This document shows positions 8,421 through 17,451 of a DNA stretch of 64,000 bases, in pieces. Under the pieces are notes generated by a model. The model was not told the origin of the DNA, searched no databases, and saw only the letters and a list, made by a program, of their open reading frames with translations. Made by a program: the position numbers and the translations under genes. Origin of the DNA: SCTD01 sp963784675 (lineage in GTDB: Bacteria > Actinomycetota > Actinomycetes > Mycobacteriales > SCTD01); NCBI GenBank assembly GCA_963784675.1, contig CAWASE010000006.1, forward strand, positions 1 through 64,000, written 5' to 3'. Position 1 is the first letter of the stretch, and each line of letters starts with the position of its first letter.

Positions 8421-9326
8421 ATGCGTCCGCTGCGATCGATGACCCGCGTCGCCGTCCTGCCGACAGTCCTCGTGCTGGGGCTCCTCGCAGGGTGCGGCGG
8501 CTCCGGGGCCAGGACCACCGACGGGTCCGGCACCGCGGCGGTGTCGGGGGCCGGCCTGGTCGACACGGTGCGCGCTGCTGCGGAGAAGACCGCGAGCGAG
8601 TCGTCGAAGTTCACCTTGATGAGCCAGACCAAGCTCGGGGCGACGACGGTCGCCTTCAAGGGCGAGGGCATCTACGACCCTGCCGAGCGGGTCGGCACGG
8701 TGGCCTTCGACGTCCCGGTGGCCTCCGGCAACCCCACCCGGGGACGGATCGAGGAGCGGCTGATCGGTGACGACCTCTACCTGCAGCTGCCGCAGCAGGT
8801 CGGCGTGTTCTACAAGACGACCGTGCAGCAGGTCACCGGGACCTCGCTCGGGGCCACCAGCGACCCGACCGCGTCCTTGCAGGCCCTGCTCGGCGCCGTC
8901 GACGTGCGACGCACCGGCGAGGGCAGCGTCCGGGGCGCCAAGACGACCGGGTACGAGGGCATGTTCCGCGTCGCCGACGCGCTGGCGCTGGCGAACCCGC
9001 GGGCCAAGGCCTTCCTGCAGACGACGCTCAAGGGCTTGGAGGACGTCTCCGTGCCCTTCACGATCCAGCTCGACGACCAGGGGCGCGCCGTCTCCTTCAC
9101 CCAGCAGCTGACGTCGGCCAAGGGACTGAACAGCACCACCACGATCGAGTTCTACGAGTTCGGCGTGCCCGTGACCGTCGCCGCGCCTCCGGCGGCGTCG
9201 GTGCGCGACGGTGCACCGCTGCTGGCGGCACTGCAGGGACTGGCCGGTGCCGCGCCGGCGGGCTCGCCGAAGCCGGTGGCGAGCCCGGTCGCGTCGGCCG
9301 TCCCGAGCCCGTCCCCGGCGGCCTGA
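8421..9326 (+). CDS. LppX/LprAFG-like lipoprotein
   Basis: 301-residue exported lipoprotein. A signal peptide with lipobox LLAGC sits at residues ~20-25, followed by a low-complexity Gly/Ser linker and a domain with alternating hydrophobic strands (DDLYLQLPQQVGVFYKT, IQLDDQGRAVSFTQQL). This resembles the LolA/LppX lipid-carrier fold used by mycobacterial LprG and LppX. The C-terminus is Pro/Ser/Ala-rich. It is followed after one base by the PPK2 gene. A role in carrying lipids in the envelope is inferred from the fold only. Confidence 0.75.
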   Translation: MRPLRSMTRVAVLPTVLVLGLLAGCGGSGARTTDGSGTAAVSGAGLVDTVRAAAEKTASESSKFTLMSQTKLGATTVAFKGEGIYDPAERVGTVAFDVPVASGNPTRGRIEERLIGDDLYLQLPQQVGVFYKTTVQQVTGTSLGATSDPTASLQALLGAVDVRRTGEGSVRGAKTTGYEGMFRVADALALANPRAKAFLQTTLKGLEDVSVPFTIQLDDQGRAVSFTQQLTSAKGLNSTTTIEFYEFGVPVTVAAPPAASVRDGAPLLAALQGLAGAAPAGSPKPVASPVASAVPSPSPAA

Positions 9327-9327
9327 G

Positions 9328-10170
9328 ATGACCAGCGTCGGCGACGCGCTCCGCATCGCGCCGGGCAGCGGACCGGTCGACCTGTCGGCGATCGACCCGC
9401 GCTCCACCCCCGGGTGCGACGACGGACGCAAGCACGCCGAGCGCGACGTGGCCGACCTCGGCGAGCGGCTGGCCGACCTGCAGGAGCGCTTGTACGCGCA
9501 GGGCCGCAGCGGCGGCGAGCGGCGCGTGCTGCTCGTCCTGCAGGGCATGGACACCGCCGGCAAGGGTGGCGTGGTCAAGCACGTCGCGGGGCTGGTCAAC
9601 CCGGCCGGGCTGCGCATCACCGGCTTCGGCAAGCCGACCGAGGAAGAGCGCGCGCACGAGTTCCTGTGGCGGATCGAGCGGGCGCTGCCGCCGGTCGGCG
9701 CGATCGGGGTGTTCGACCGCAGCCACTACGAGGACGTGCTCGTCGTGCGCGTGCACGATCTCGTCCCGCCCGAGCAGTGGCAGCAGCGCTACGACCAGAT
9801 CAACGCCTGGGAGGCCGGGCTGGTCGAGCAGGGCGTCACGATCGTCAAGGTGATGCTGCACCTGAGCCGCGACGAGCAGCGCGAGCGCCTGCTGGCCCGG
9901 CTCGACGACCCGACCAAGCTGTGGAAGGTCAACCCCGGCGACATCGTCGAGCGCGGTCACTGGGACGCCTACCAGCAGGCGTATGAGGTCGCGCTGGAGC
10001 GCTGCTCGACCGAGGTCGCGCCGTGGCACGTCGTGCCGTGCGACCGCAAGTGGTACCGCAACTGGGCGGTCGCGCACCTGCTGCTGGAGGCGCTGGAGGG
10101 GCTCGACCTCGCCTGGCCCGCTCCTGAGCTCGACCTGGACGGCATGCGTCGGGCGCTCGGTGCGTCCTGA
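9328..10170 (+). CDS. ppk2: polyphosphate kinase 2 family protein
   Basis: 280-residue polyphosphate:nucleotide phosphotransferase. QGMDTAGKGGVVKHV is the Walker A, GVFDRSHYEDVLVVRV the Walker B region, and WKVNPGDIVERGHWDAY the lid. It transfers phosphate between polyphosphate and nucleoside phosphates in the cytosol; sequence alone does not tell which nucleotide level it prefers. The ATG at 9328 lies one base after the lipoprotein stop, so the two are probably cotranscribed. It lies near the phosphate-uptake genes further right, but no PHO box is visible in front of it. Confidence 0.93.
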   Translation: MTSVGDALRIAPGSGPVDLSAIDPRSTPGCDDGRKHAERDVADLGERLADLQERLYAQGRSGGERRVLLVLQGMDTAGKGGVVKHVAGLVNPAGLRITGFGKPTEEERAHEFLWRIERALPPVGAIGVFDRSHYEDVLVVRVHDLVPPEQWQQRYDQINAWEAGLVEQGVTIVKVMLHLSRDEQRERLLARLDDPTKLWKVNPGDIVERGHWDAYQQAYEVALERCSTEVAPWHVVPCDRKWYRNWAVAHLLLEALEGLDLAWPAPELDLDGMRRALGAS

Positions 10171-10269
10171 GCCGGTGACGGGGTAGGGCGCCCGTCAGAG
10201 CTTGTCCTCGGGCGCAGCCCGGAACGTCCACCGTTGCCGCCGGCGCCTGCCGGTCGAAGGAGAGTCCTC

Positions 10270-10734
10270 ATGAGCCCCACCCGTCGTCTGGCCCGCCCGC
10301 TGCTGTCGTCGATGTTCATCGCCGGGGGGGTCGACGCGCTGCGCTCACCCGGTGGACGGGTGGAGCAGGTGCGCAAGGCCGGGTTGTCCGAGCCCGAGAA
10401 GCTGGTCCAGGCCAACGCCGCAGCGCAGCTCGTCGGCGGTCTCGCGCTGGCCACCGGGCGGCTGCCGCGGCTGTCGGCGCTCGTGCTCGCCGGCTCGCTG
10501 GTGCCGACCACCTACGTCGGCCACCCGTTCTGGTCCGAGACCGACAAGGCGGCGAAGCAGCAGCAGCAGATCCAGTTCCTGAAGAACCTGTCGATGCTCG
10601 GCGGCCTGCTGCTCGCCGCTGCCGACACCGGCGGCCGCGAGTCGCTGCCGCACGCCGCCGGCCGGATCACCCGGCGGGCCAAGCGCAAGACGGCCAAGGC
10701 CGCGAAGCGGGCCCAGAAGCAGGTCCAGAGCTAG
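10270..10734 (+). CDS. DoxX family membrane protein
   Basis: 154-residue small membrane protein. RPLLSSMFIAGGVDALR, QLVGGLALATGRLPRLSALV and LSMLGGLLLAAADT are the DoxX-type hydrophobic segments, and the C-terminus is strongly basic (Arg/Lys-rich). The ATG follows GAAGGAG at good spacing. Function is not established for this group; some DoxX proteins take part in redox or thiosulfate oxidation. A terminator shared with the convergent protease gene follows. Confidence 0.87.
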   Translation: MSPTRRLARPLLSSMFIAGGVDALRSPGGRVEQVRKAGLSEPEKLVQANAAAQLVGGLALATGRLPRLSALVLAGSLVPTTYVGHPFWSETDKAAKQQQQIQFLKNLSMLGGLLLAAADTGGRESLPHAAGRITRRAKRKTAKAAKRAQKQVQS

Positions 10735-10749
10735 CAGGTCCAGAGCTAG
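10720..10749. repeat. 15-bp tandem duplication over the doxX stop codon
   Basis: CAGGTCCAGAGCTAG occurs twice head to tail (10720-10734 and 10735-10749). The first copy encodes the last residues and stop of the DoxX protein and the second is silent 3' sequence. It looks like a recent slippage duplication. Confidence 0.9.
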
Positions 10750-10762
10750 CAGCGCCAGATCG

Positions 10763-10798
10763 CCGCAGGGCCGCCGGGGTTTCCCGGCGGCCCTGCGG
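10763..10798. terminator. bidirectional hairpin terminator
   Basis: A perfect 16-bp stem, CCGCAGGGCCGCCGGG with its complement, around a GTTT loop. It lies between the convergent DoxX and protease genes. There is no U-tract, as is usual for actinobacterial terminators. Confidence 0.85.
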
Positions 10799-10803
10799 CG
10801 TGC

Positions 10804-11844
10804 TCAGAAGGTGATGCAGCCGGCGCCGGCGCCGAGGCGGGTGAGGCCGGCTTTGTCGCCGTTCTGGAGGGTGCCGGTGGTGCGGGGTAGGACGGCGGCC
10901 ATGAGCTGGGTGGTGTCGGTGGCGTGGCCGAGGCCGATGGCGTGGCTGAGCTCGTGGAGGGCGACGGCGGTCCAGCTGAGGGGGCCGGTGGTGGGCAGGG
11001 TGTCGGTGGCGTCCAGGGCGATGACGGCGGAGCGGGTGGCGGCGATCTTGGTGCCGTCGGGGTGCTGGACGCCGAACCAGGCGGTGCGGGTCATGGCCAG
11101 GACGCCGGTGGGTTGGCCGGCGAGCAGGTCGCTGTGGGTGGCGTCGGTCCAGCCGATGAGGACGGGGGGGTAGGCGTTGGGGGTGGTGGCGGGGTTGGTG
11201 GGGAGGTGGTTGCCGGTGGGGGTGGTGGTGGTGGGGCCGAGGTAGCGCCAGGTGGTGCCGGTGCGGGTGGCGATCTCGTTGACGGCGTTGGTGAGGAGCT
11301 GGAGGCCGTTGGTGGGGGCGTGGGTGAGGTTGGCGGTCCAGCGGATGTCGGTGCAGGGGTCCCAGCGGACGGGGTTGCCGTCGAGCTGGGCGGCGAAGCT
11401 GTAGCTGCCGGGGGCGACGGCGGGGGCGGGGGCGGTCGGCGCGGTGGCGACGGGGGCCGGCGCGGCGGCGGGGCCGGTGGTGGGGCTGGTGGTGGTGGGG
11501 GTGGTTTGTTGGCCGGTGGGGCCGTTCTTGCCGGTGGTGGTGGTGGCGAAGGCGTTGCGGACGGGGCGGCGGACGGGGCGGCCCTTCCAGACGGCGGCGG
11601 GGGCGGGCTGGCCCTGCAGGGCGGTGTCGGTCCGGGTGCCGTTCGACCGGGTGCTGCCCGTCCGGGTGCTGTCGGGCTGGACGGTGAGGGCGTCGGTGTC
11701 GTAGCCGCCGATCGCGGTGCCGGTCGGGGTGCTGCTCGCGTGGTCGTAGGCGCTCGCGGGGGTGGCGGCGAGGCCGCCGAGGGCGGTCAGGCCCAGGGCG
11801 AGGGACGCGGCGACGGTGCGGCGGGCAGTAGCGGTGCGTGACAT
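10804..11844 (-). CDS. secreted matrixin-like zinc metalloprotease
   Basis: 346 residues. A cleavable signal peptide (VAASLALGLTALGGLAATPASA) is followed by a Thr/Pro/Ala-rich linker to about residue 150, then a compact catalytic domain. The zinc site HELSHAIGLGH is the metzincin pattern H-E-x-x-H-x-x-G-x-x-H, with LMAAVLP after it as a plausible Met-turn. The ATG at 11844 directly precedes the signal peptide. The coding strand is unusually rich in C and poor in G (long ACC/CCA codon runs), unlike its neighbours, which hints at separate origin or strong amino-acid bias. Substrate unknown. Confidence 0.82.
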   Translation of the reverse strand: MSRTATARRTVAASLALGLTALGGLAATPASAYDHASSTPTGTAIGGYDTDALTVQPDSTRTGSTRSNGTRTDTALQGQPAPAAVWKGRPVRRPVRNAFATTTTGKNGPTGQQTTPTTTSPTTGPAAAPAPVATAPTAPAPAVAPGSYSFAAQLDGNPVRWDPCTDIRWTANLTHAPTNGLQLLTNAVNEIATRTGTTWRYLGPTTTTPTGNHLPTNPATTPNAYPPVLIGWTDATHSDLLAGQPTGVLAMTRTAWFGVQHPDGTKIAATRSAVIALDATDTLPTTGPLSWTAVALHELSHAIGLGHATDTTQLMAAVLPRTTGTLQNGDKAGLTRLGAGAGCITF

Positions 11845-11917
11845 GCCTGAGTTTTCGGTGACCCGTAGTAGTCGTCGACATCCACGAACGGGTGAACAGT
11901 TCGAGGTCTCGCGCCGT

Positions 11918-12598
11918 TCAGCGGCGCAGCGTCTCCAGCCGGGCGACGAGCTCAGGCAGCGGCAGCGTCCCGGTCCGGTCCACCCGCTGCGCGGTGGCCA
12001 GCCCCAGTCCGGCCATGCAGATCGTGTTGTCGATGAAGGCGTCGAGGTCGGGCCAGGGGAAGTACGGCTTCGCGACGAGCAGCGCCGCCACCCCGTGCGC
12101 CGCGGCCCACAGGCACAGGGCGAGCTGGGTCGGGTCTCCCTCGTAGACACCGGCGTCGGTGCAGGCGTGCACCGACCGGACGAGGTACTGGAACGCCCCG
12201 CCGGCCATCACGAGGTCGGCGGCGTCGGCGCGCGGTTCGTGCTGGAGCATCATGAGCAGCCGGTACTGCTCGGGATTCTCGACGGCGAAGTGCACGTAGG
12301 CGTTGCCCTGTGCGCGCAGCGCCTCGAACGGGTCGGCGGCCTGCTCTCCGGCGGCGCGCATGCGCTGGTGCAGCTGCTCGAACGCCTCCGCGCACACGGC
12401 GTCGAGCAGGGCCTGCTTGTCGGCGAAGTGCCGGTAGATGCTCGGGGCGCTCACCCCGACGCGTCGCGCGACGGCACGGATCGACACGGCCGCTTCGTCG
12501 CCGGTCTCGGTCATCAGCTGCCGCGCGGCCTCCAGCACCTCGCCGCGCAGCTCGGACCCCTGTCCGCGGACCGAGCGGGGGCGGGCGGGCGTCGTCAC
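11918..12598 (-). CDS. TetR family regulator of the MMPL exporter
   Basis: 226 residues. The N-terminal TetR helix-turn-helix (ISIRAVARRVGVSAPSIYRHFADKQALLDAV-type block, residues ~30-60) is followed by a ligand-binding domain with VAALLVAKPYFPWPDLDAF near the end. GTG 12598 overlaps the MMPL stop as GTGA, so the two are cotranscribed. A 13-bp palindrome in front of the MMPL gene (14895-14907) is the likely operator, giving autoregulated control of the exporter. Confidence 0.9.
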   Translation of the reverse strand: MTTPARPRSVRGQGSELRGEVLEAARQLMTETGDEAAVSIRAVARRVGVSAPSIYRHFADKQALLDAVCAEAFEQLHQRMRAAGEQAADPFEALRAQGNAYVHFAVENPEQYRLLMMLQHEPRADAADLVMAGGAFQYLVRSVHACTDAGVYEGDPTQLALCLWAAAHGVAALLVAKPYFPWPDLDAFIDNTICMAGLGLATAQRVDRTGTLPLPELVARLETLRR

Positions 12599-14856
12599 GC
12601 CATGCCAGCGGGCTGCGGGAGCGGTACGGCGTCGTCCGGCCGCGTCGTCGGCGGGTCGACGTCGTCCTCGCGCAGGCCGAACCGGTCGTGCAGGCGCCGC
12701 AGCGGCGCGGGCGCCCACCAGTTGGCCCGTCCGGCCAGCCGCATGAAGGCCGGCACGAGCGCGCCGCGCACCAGCGTCGCGTCGACCAGGATCGCCAGCG
12801 CGGTCCCGAGCCCCAGCAGCTTGATGAAGCTGATGTCGCTGGACACGAACGACAGGAAGACGATCGCCAGCAGGCCGGCGGCGGCCGTGACGATCCGGCC
12901 GGTGCGCTGCAGCCCGACGGCGACCGCGCGACGGTTGTCACCGGTCGCGTCGTAGACCTCCTTGATCCGCGACAGCAGGAACACCTCATAGTCCATCGAC
13001 AGCCCGAACAGCACGCAGAACATCAGGATCGGGATGGTGGTGTCCAGGGTGCCGGTGACCGTCGGGTCGCCGATCAGGCCGGTGAGGTGGCCTTCCTGGA
13101 ACACCCACACCATGGCGCCGAAGGTGGCACTGAGCGACAGCAGGTTCAGCACCAGCGCCTTGACCGGCAGCACCACGCTGCCGGTGAACAGGAACAGCAG
13201 CACGAAGGTCGTGAGGAAGATCAGGCCGAGCGCCAGCGGGAGCTTGCGGGCGAGCGCGGCCTTGGTGTCGACGAGGTCGGCCGCCTGCCCCGTGACGAGC
13301 ACGCTGCCGATCGGGGACGCGAGGGCGCGCACGTCGCGCACCAGCTGCTCCCCGGCCGGCCCTTGCGACTCGACCGCGGGCACGACGGACAGGAAGGTGC
13401 CGCCGCCGGCGTCGAAGCGGCCGCTGGCGGGTCCGGGCGGGGCGATCTGCACGCCGCCGGTGTAGGAGCCGGTGGCCGCGTCGACGCGGTCGACGCCCGG
13501 CAGCCGGGACAGCCCTGCGGCGTAGCCGGCCAGACCCGAGCCGGTGCTGACCGGCGCGACGACCGACAGCGCCAGGCTCTCGCGCCCCTCGAACTCGGTG
13601 CGCAGCACCTGCCCGACCTGCGCGGCCTGGGCGGTCCGGGGCAGCACGCGGTCGTCCGGCAGCCCGGGGACGACCCGCGTGAAGGGGAAGGCGGCGAACA
13701 GCAGGATGGCGATGACGACGGTCGCGACCGGCACCGGGCGGCGCATGACGGTCTCGGCGACGCGGCTCCAGAACCCGTCGTCGAGCCCGGCCGGGTGGGG
13801 CGCCGGCAGTCGCAGCAGGCGGCGCACCGGCCGGCGCAGGTCCAGCCGGTCGATGCGCGGGCCGAGCGCCGCCAGCGCCGCAGGCAGCACGAGCACCGCC
13901 CCGACCCCGGCGAACAGCACGGCGGCGATCCCGGCGTAGGCGAACGAGCGCAGGAAGTACAGGGGGAAGACCAGCAGGGCCGACAGGCTGAGCAGCACCG
14001 TGAGGCCGCTGAACAGCACGGTCCGGCCGGCGGTGCGCACGGTGATCGCGATGGCCTCGGTGACGGTGCGGCCGCGGGCCAGCTCCTCCCGGTGCCGGGT
14101 CAGCATGAACAGGCTGTAGTCGATGCCCAGGCCCAGCCCGAGCGAGGTGGCCAGGTTGACCGAATAGACCGAGACGTCGGTGACCTGGACGAGCAGGTGC
14201 AGGCTGAGGAAGGTGCCCAGGATCGACAGCAGCCCGATGAGCAGCGGCAGGCCCGCGGCCACCGCGCTGCCGAACACGAGCACGAGCAGCACCATCGTGA
14301 TCGGGACGGCGATGGACTCCGCGCGCAGGATGTCGCGCTCGATGGTGTGCCCGACCTCGGAGAACGTCATCGCCTGGCCGCCGACCTGCACGTCGAGGCC
14401 GTCGCGGGAGCCGGCGTAGCGGGGTGCGAGCTCCTCCACGCGGGTGACGGCGGCGTCGTCGGCGCCGGCGATGCGCGCCAGCACCAGGGCGCGGTCGCCG
14501 TCGCGCGAGGCGAGCCCGGCCGGGTGCCCGGACGTCCACCAGCTCGTGACCTGGCCGACGCCGGGCTCGGCCGAGAGCGCACGCACGAGCCGCTCGGCGC
14601 TGCGGACGGCCGCGGGGTCGTCGATGCCGTCCGGCGCCGTGACCAGCAGGACGAGGTTGGGCGCCCCGCTGCCGAACTGCTCCTGCAGCGCAGCCGCGGC
14701 CCGGACCGACTCCGACCGGCCGTCGTCGAAGCCGCCCCCCGAGAGCTCGCCGGCGACCCCGCCGCCGAGGGCGCCGGCCAGGGCAAGGAACACGACGGCC
14801 AGCACCAGCACGAGCCGCCGACGGGCGACCGCGACAGCCGCACAACGACCGAGCAT
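12595..14856 (-). CDS. MMPL/RND family transporter
   Basis: 753-residue RND-type exporter with the two-repeat architecture: TM1, an extracytoplasmic loop, a TM block, then the same again. Family motifs include LGLGLGIDYSLFMLTRHREEL in the first TM block and LFGLSMDYEVFLLSRIKE in the second, where the intramembrane Asp-Tyr pairs form the proton relay. The ATG at 14856 follows GGGGGG at suitable spacing. It probably exports a lipid or drug under the TetR protein encoded next. No lipid-synthesis gene is adjacent, so the substrate cannot be guessed. Confidence 0.93.
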   Translation of the reverse strand: MLGRCAAVAVARRRLVLVLAVVFLALAGALGGGVAGELSGGGFDDGRSESVRAAAALQEQFGSGAPNLVLLVTAPDGIDDPAAVRSAERLVRALSAEPGVGQVTSWWTSGHPAGLASRDGDRALVLARIAGADDAAVTRVEELAPRYAGSRDGLDVQVGGQAMTFSEVGHTIERDILRAESIAVPITMVLLVLVFGSAVAAGLPLLIGLLSILGTFLSLHLLVQVTDVSVYSVNLATSLGLGLGIDYSLFMLTRHREELARGRTVTEAIAITVRTAGRTVLFSGLTVLLSLSALLVFPLYFLRSFAYAGIAAVLFAGVGAVLVLPAALAALGPRIDRLDLRRPVRRLLRLPAPHPAGLDDGFWSRVAETVMRRPVPVATVVIAILLFAAFPFTRVVPGLPDDRVLPRTAQAAQVGQVLRTEFEGRESLALSVVAPVSTGSGLAGYAAGLSRLPGVDRVDAATGSYTGGVQIAPPGPASGRFDAGGGTFLSVVPAVESQGPAGEQLVRDVRALASPIGSVLVTGQAADLVDTKAALARKLPLALGLIFLTTFVLLFLFTGSVVLPVKALVLNLLSLSATFGAMVWVFQEGHLTGLIGDPTVTGTLDTTIPILMFCVLFGLSMDYEVFLLSRIKEVYDATGDNRRAVAVGLQRTGRIVTAAAGLLAIVFLSFVSSDISFIKLLGLGTALAILVDATLVRGALVPAFMRLAGRANWWAPAPLRRLHDRFGLREDDVDPPTTRPDDAVPLPQPAGMA

Positions 14857-14894
14857 GGAGTACCCCCCGGAACACGTAACTGAACGCCGATACC

Positions 14895-14907
14895 GTAACG
14901 ACGTTAC
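14895..14907. promoter_or_regulatory. probable TetR operator
   Basis: GTAACGACGTTAC is a perfect inverted repeat (GTAAC, 3-bp spacer, GTTAC) 39 bp upstream of the MMPL start. A further GTAAC half-site lies at 14876-14880. Position and symmetry fit binding by the TetR protein at 11918-12598. Confidence 0.6.
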
Positions 14908-14956
14908 TCCACGGCGGCGAGCGAAGCGTCCCGTCGGCCGCCACCGTCTCGGTGCT

Positions 14957-14978
14957 GTTCGCCGTCCGTTCACCCGCC
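14957..14978 (+). promoter_or_regulatory. PHO box upstream of phoA
   Basis: Two adjacent 11-nt direct repeats, GTTCGCCGTCC (14957-14967) and GTTCACCCGCC (14968-14978), match the Streptomyces PhoP repeat unit, which begins GTTCA. The -10-like TACCTT starts at 15006, inside CTGCCTA. The spacing and the CTGCCTA core are the same as at pstS (19179-19200), so both promoters are probably activated by PhoP under phosphate limitation. Confidence 0.78.
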
Positions 14979-15051
14979 GGGTCCCGGCCGGACCGGCTGG
15001 CTGCCTACCTTCGGCCGCGCCGGGGCCGTCCCGGGTGTCCGAGGAGGCTCC

Positions 15052-16908
15052 GTGAACCGCTCGACCGTCCAGCTCGGGGTGGGGGCGCTCGCGCTCGCCT
15101 GCTCCGCCGGTGTGCTCGCCGTCCCGGCTGCGCACGCTGCCGCGCCCAGCGAGGTCACCAACATCATCCTGCTCGTCGGTGACGGCATGGGGCGCACCCA
15201 CGTCACGGCCGCCCGCGAGCGCTTCTTCGGCGCCGGCGGCAAGCTGACGATGGAGACCGCCCCGGTGGTCGGCCAGGTGCGCACCTACGCCGTCGAGGCC
15301 GAGTCCGACCAGCCGTCGCTGGTCACCGACAGCGCCTCGTCCTCGACCGCCTGGTCCTCGGGGGTCAAGACCTACAACGCAGCCATCGGCGTGGACGCCT
15401 ACGGCAAGAAGCTGCCGACGCTCATGGAGCAGGCCAAGGCCGCGGGCATGCATACCGGCAACATCTCCACCGCCGAGATCACCGACGCCACCCCCGCCGG
15501 CATGTTCAGCCACGCCCTGCTGCGCGGCTGCCAGGGACCGAAGTACTCCGACGCCTCCTGCAAGCCGGCCGCCCCCACCACCACCGACGCCTCGCTGCTG
15601 GTGCCGATCGCCGAGCAGATCGCCCGGAACGGCACCGCCGACGTCATCTTCGGCGGCGGCCTGGCCCGCTTCGAGCCCGACGACGCCGACGCCCTCAAGG
15701 CCCAGGGCTACGCCGTTCTGGGCAGCTTCGGCGACCCGACGCTCACCAGCCAGACCGCGGGGACGCAGCGGGTGGCCACCCGCAGCGACCTGCAGGCCGC
15801 CAGCGGCAGCAAGGTCATCGGCCTGTTCAACCGCGGCAACCTGACGGTCGAGAAGACCAAGAGCGGCGCTGCGTCCACCGACCCGGTCGCCGCCGAGCCC
15901 AGCGTCGCGCAGATGACCAGCAAGGCCGTCGACCTGCTCAAGGGCAGCCCCAGAGGCTTCTTCCTGCAGGTCGAGGGAGCCCTGATCGACAAGCGCTCGC
16001 ACGCCAACGACGCAGCCCAGACCCTCGGTGAGATCAAGGCTTTCGACGACGCCGTCGCGGTGGCCAAGGACTTCGCCGCAGCCGACGGCCACACGCTGGT
16101 CATCGTCACCGCCGACCACGAGTGCGCCGGCTTCAACATCATCGAGAAGGGCACCTTCACCAACGCCGAAGCCGCCGCACCGCCGGTGAACGTCGACGGC
16201 GGCAACACGGCGAACAACAGCACCCCGAGCCGCCCGGGCGGCAACGTCCGCGACCCGGCCAGGTCCGACGGCATCGTCAACGGCACCTCGACGCGCCCGA
16301 GCACCAGCGCCACGGGCACCGCGACGACCGGCCCGTACGGCTCGGCCGACCCGAGGAACTTCGCCCCGGCCACCTTCCGCACGGCCGACGACCCGGCCGG
16401 CGTCGTCGACGGCACGCCGGAGGCCAGCCTGTGGCTGACCTACCTGTCGGGCAACCACACCGGCGCCGACGTGCCGATCTACGCCTTCGGCCCGGAGGCT
16501 GGGCGCTTCGCCGGCTCGTTCGACAACACCAACATCTACCGGCAGATGTACGACGCCCTCGGTGCGCTGGGCAACGTGTCGACGGCGGCGCAGACGGTGC
16601 CCGTCGCCGCAGCACCGATCAGCTTCCGGGCGATCGTGCAGGGCCGGGGGAACGGCCAGGTCCTCGTGGCGATCAACGACGTCCAGGCGGCGCAGCCCGG
16701 CGCGCAGGTCGTCGTCTACTACGACGACAAGGGGACCCTGCGCCTGGTCCGGACCCTGACCCTGACGCCCAACGGTCGCGTCACGAAGGCCCCGGCGAGG
16801 TTCCGCTTCGCCCGCGGCACGCAGCAGAGCTTCGTCATCGAGGTTCGGCCCACCGACGGCAGGAGCGCCGTCACGCGCAGCCCGTCCCTCACGGCCTACG
16901 TGAGCTGA
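15052..16908 (+). CDS. phoA: secreted alkaline phosphatase (PhoA type)
   Basis: 618 residues. A Sec signal peptide ending AHAAAP is followed by the alkaline phosphatase superfamily domain. ILLVGDGMGRTHV holds the first metal Asp, VTDSASSSTAWSSGVKT the catalytic Ser, and IVTADHECAGF the Asp-His metal ligands. A Ser/Thr/Asn-rich segment (residues ~375-430) and a C-terminal beta-rich extension (~515-618) make it longer than E. coli PhoA. GTG 15052 follows GAGGAGG. It releases phosphate from esters outside the cell. The PHO box at 14957 puts it in the phosphate-starvation regulon with pstS. Confidence 0.94.
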   Translation: MNRSTVQLGVGALALACSAGVLAVPAAHAAAPSEVTNIILLVGDGMGRTHVTAARERFFGAGGKLTMETAPVVGQVRTYAVEAESDQPSLVTDSASSSTAWSSGVKTYNAAIGVDAYGKKLPTLMEQAKAAGMHTGNISTAEITDATPAGMFSHALLRGCQGPKYSDASCKPAAPTTTDASLLVPIAEQIARNGTADVIFGGGLARFEPDDADALKAQGYAVLGSFGDPTLTSQTAGTQRVATRSDLQAASGSKVIGLFNRGNLTVEKTKSGAASTDPVAAEPSVAQMTSKAVDLLKGSPRGFFLQVEGALIDKRSHANDAAQTLGEIKAFDDAVAVAKDFAAADGHTLVIVTADHECAGFNIIEKGTFTNAEAAAPPVNVDGGNTANNSTPSRPGGNVRDPARSDGIVNGTSTRPSTSATGTATTGPYGSADPRNFAPATFRTADDPAGVVDGTPEASLWLTYLSGNHTGADVPIYAFGPEAGRFAGSFDNTNIYRQMYDALGALGNVSTAAQTVPVAAAPISFRAIVQGRGNGQVLVAINDVQAAQPGAQVVVYYDDKGTLRLVRTLTLTPNGRVTKAPARFRFARGTQQSFVIEVRPTDGRSAVTRSPSLTAYVS

Positions 16909-16983
16909 ACGACGGCTCGACACCTGCCCCTGCCGGTGACGCGCCGGGTCCTGTCCCCGCCCTCCCGACCCCCTGGAGCCCTC

Positions 16984-17451
16984 GTGCGCCGCCCGCTGTC
17001 CCTGCTGCTCCTGCCGCTGCTCCTGACGGCCGCCGGTTGCTCGGCGTCCGAGCCCTCCGTCCAGCCGCTGCCGGTGGCCGCGGCGGTGAGCGCAGCGGTC
17101 GACCTCGCCCCCACCGGTCCACCGGTCGTCGCCGGCCGGGTGGAGCAGGGCCCCGGACCCTTCGACGACCGGTTCACCCTGGCCGGCCTGGCCCTGACCG
17201 ACGGCGTGGTCCGGGGCGAGCTGACCGTCACCAGCGACGTCAGCGAGGTCATCGTGCTGGAGGTGCACGCCCAGTTCTTCGACCGGTCCGGCGCGGTGCT
17301 GGGCACCGTCACGCAGGTGGTCCGGCCTGGGGAGACCCCGGCGGGGCAGCTCCCGGACGAGCACGTCGCGGTACAGGTGCCCGCAGACCCGGCCCACCGC
17401 GAGCTGGCAGTGGCGGCCCGCGTCTGGGTCCCGGTGCTCGTCAACGAGTGA
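16984..17451 (+). CDS. small lipoprotein, function unknown
   Basis: About 155 residues. The signal peptide RRPLSLLLLPLLLTAAGC ends in a lipobox Cys, followed by a beta-rich domain (GELTVTSDVSEVIVLEVHAQFFD). I prefer GTG 16984, because it places the basic n-region immediately before the hydrophobic core; an in-frame ATG at 16936 would add 16 residues. Its stop overlaps the start of the GDPD gene (GTGA), so it probably works with that enzyme or with PhoA upstream. I do not recognise a family. Confidence 0.72.
   Translation: MRRPLSLLLLPLLLTAAGCSASEPSVQPLPVAAAVSAAVDLAPTGPPVVAGRVEQGPGPFDDRFTLAGLALTDGVVRGELTVTSDVSEVIVLEVHAQFFDRSGAVLGTVTQVVRPGETPAGQLPDEHVAVQVPADPAHRELAVAARVWVPVLVNE

Noticed and set aside
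12310..14883. 857-codon plus-strand open frame opposite the MMPL gene
   Set aside because: Arg/Gln/Glu-rich shadow; the MMPL and TetR reading frames have clear motifs, starts and overlap.
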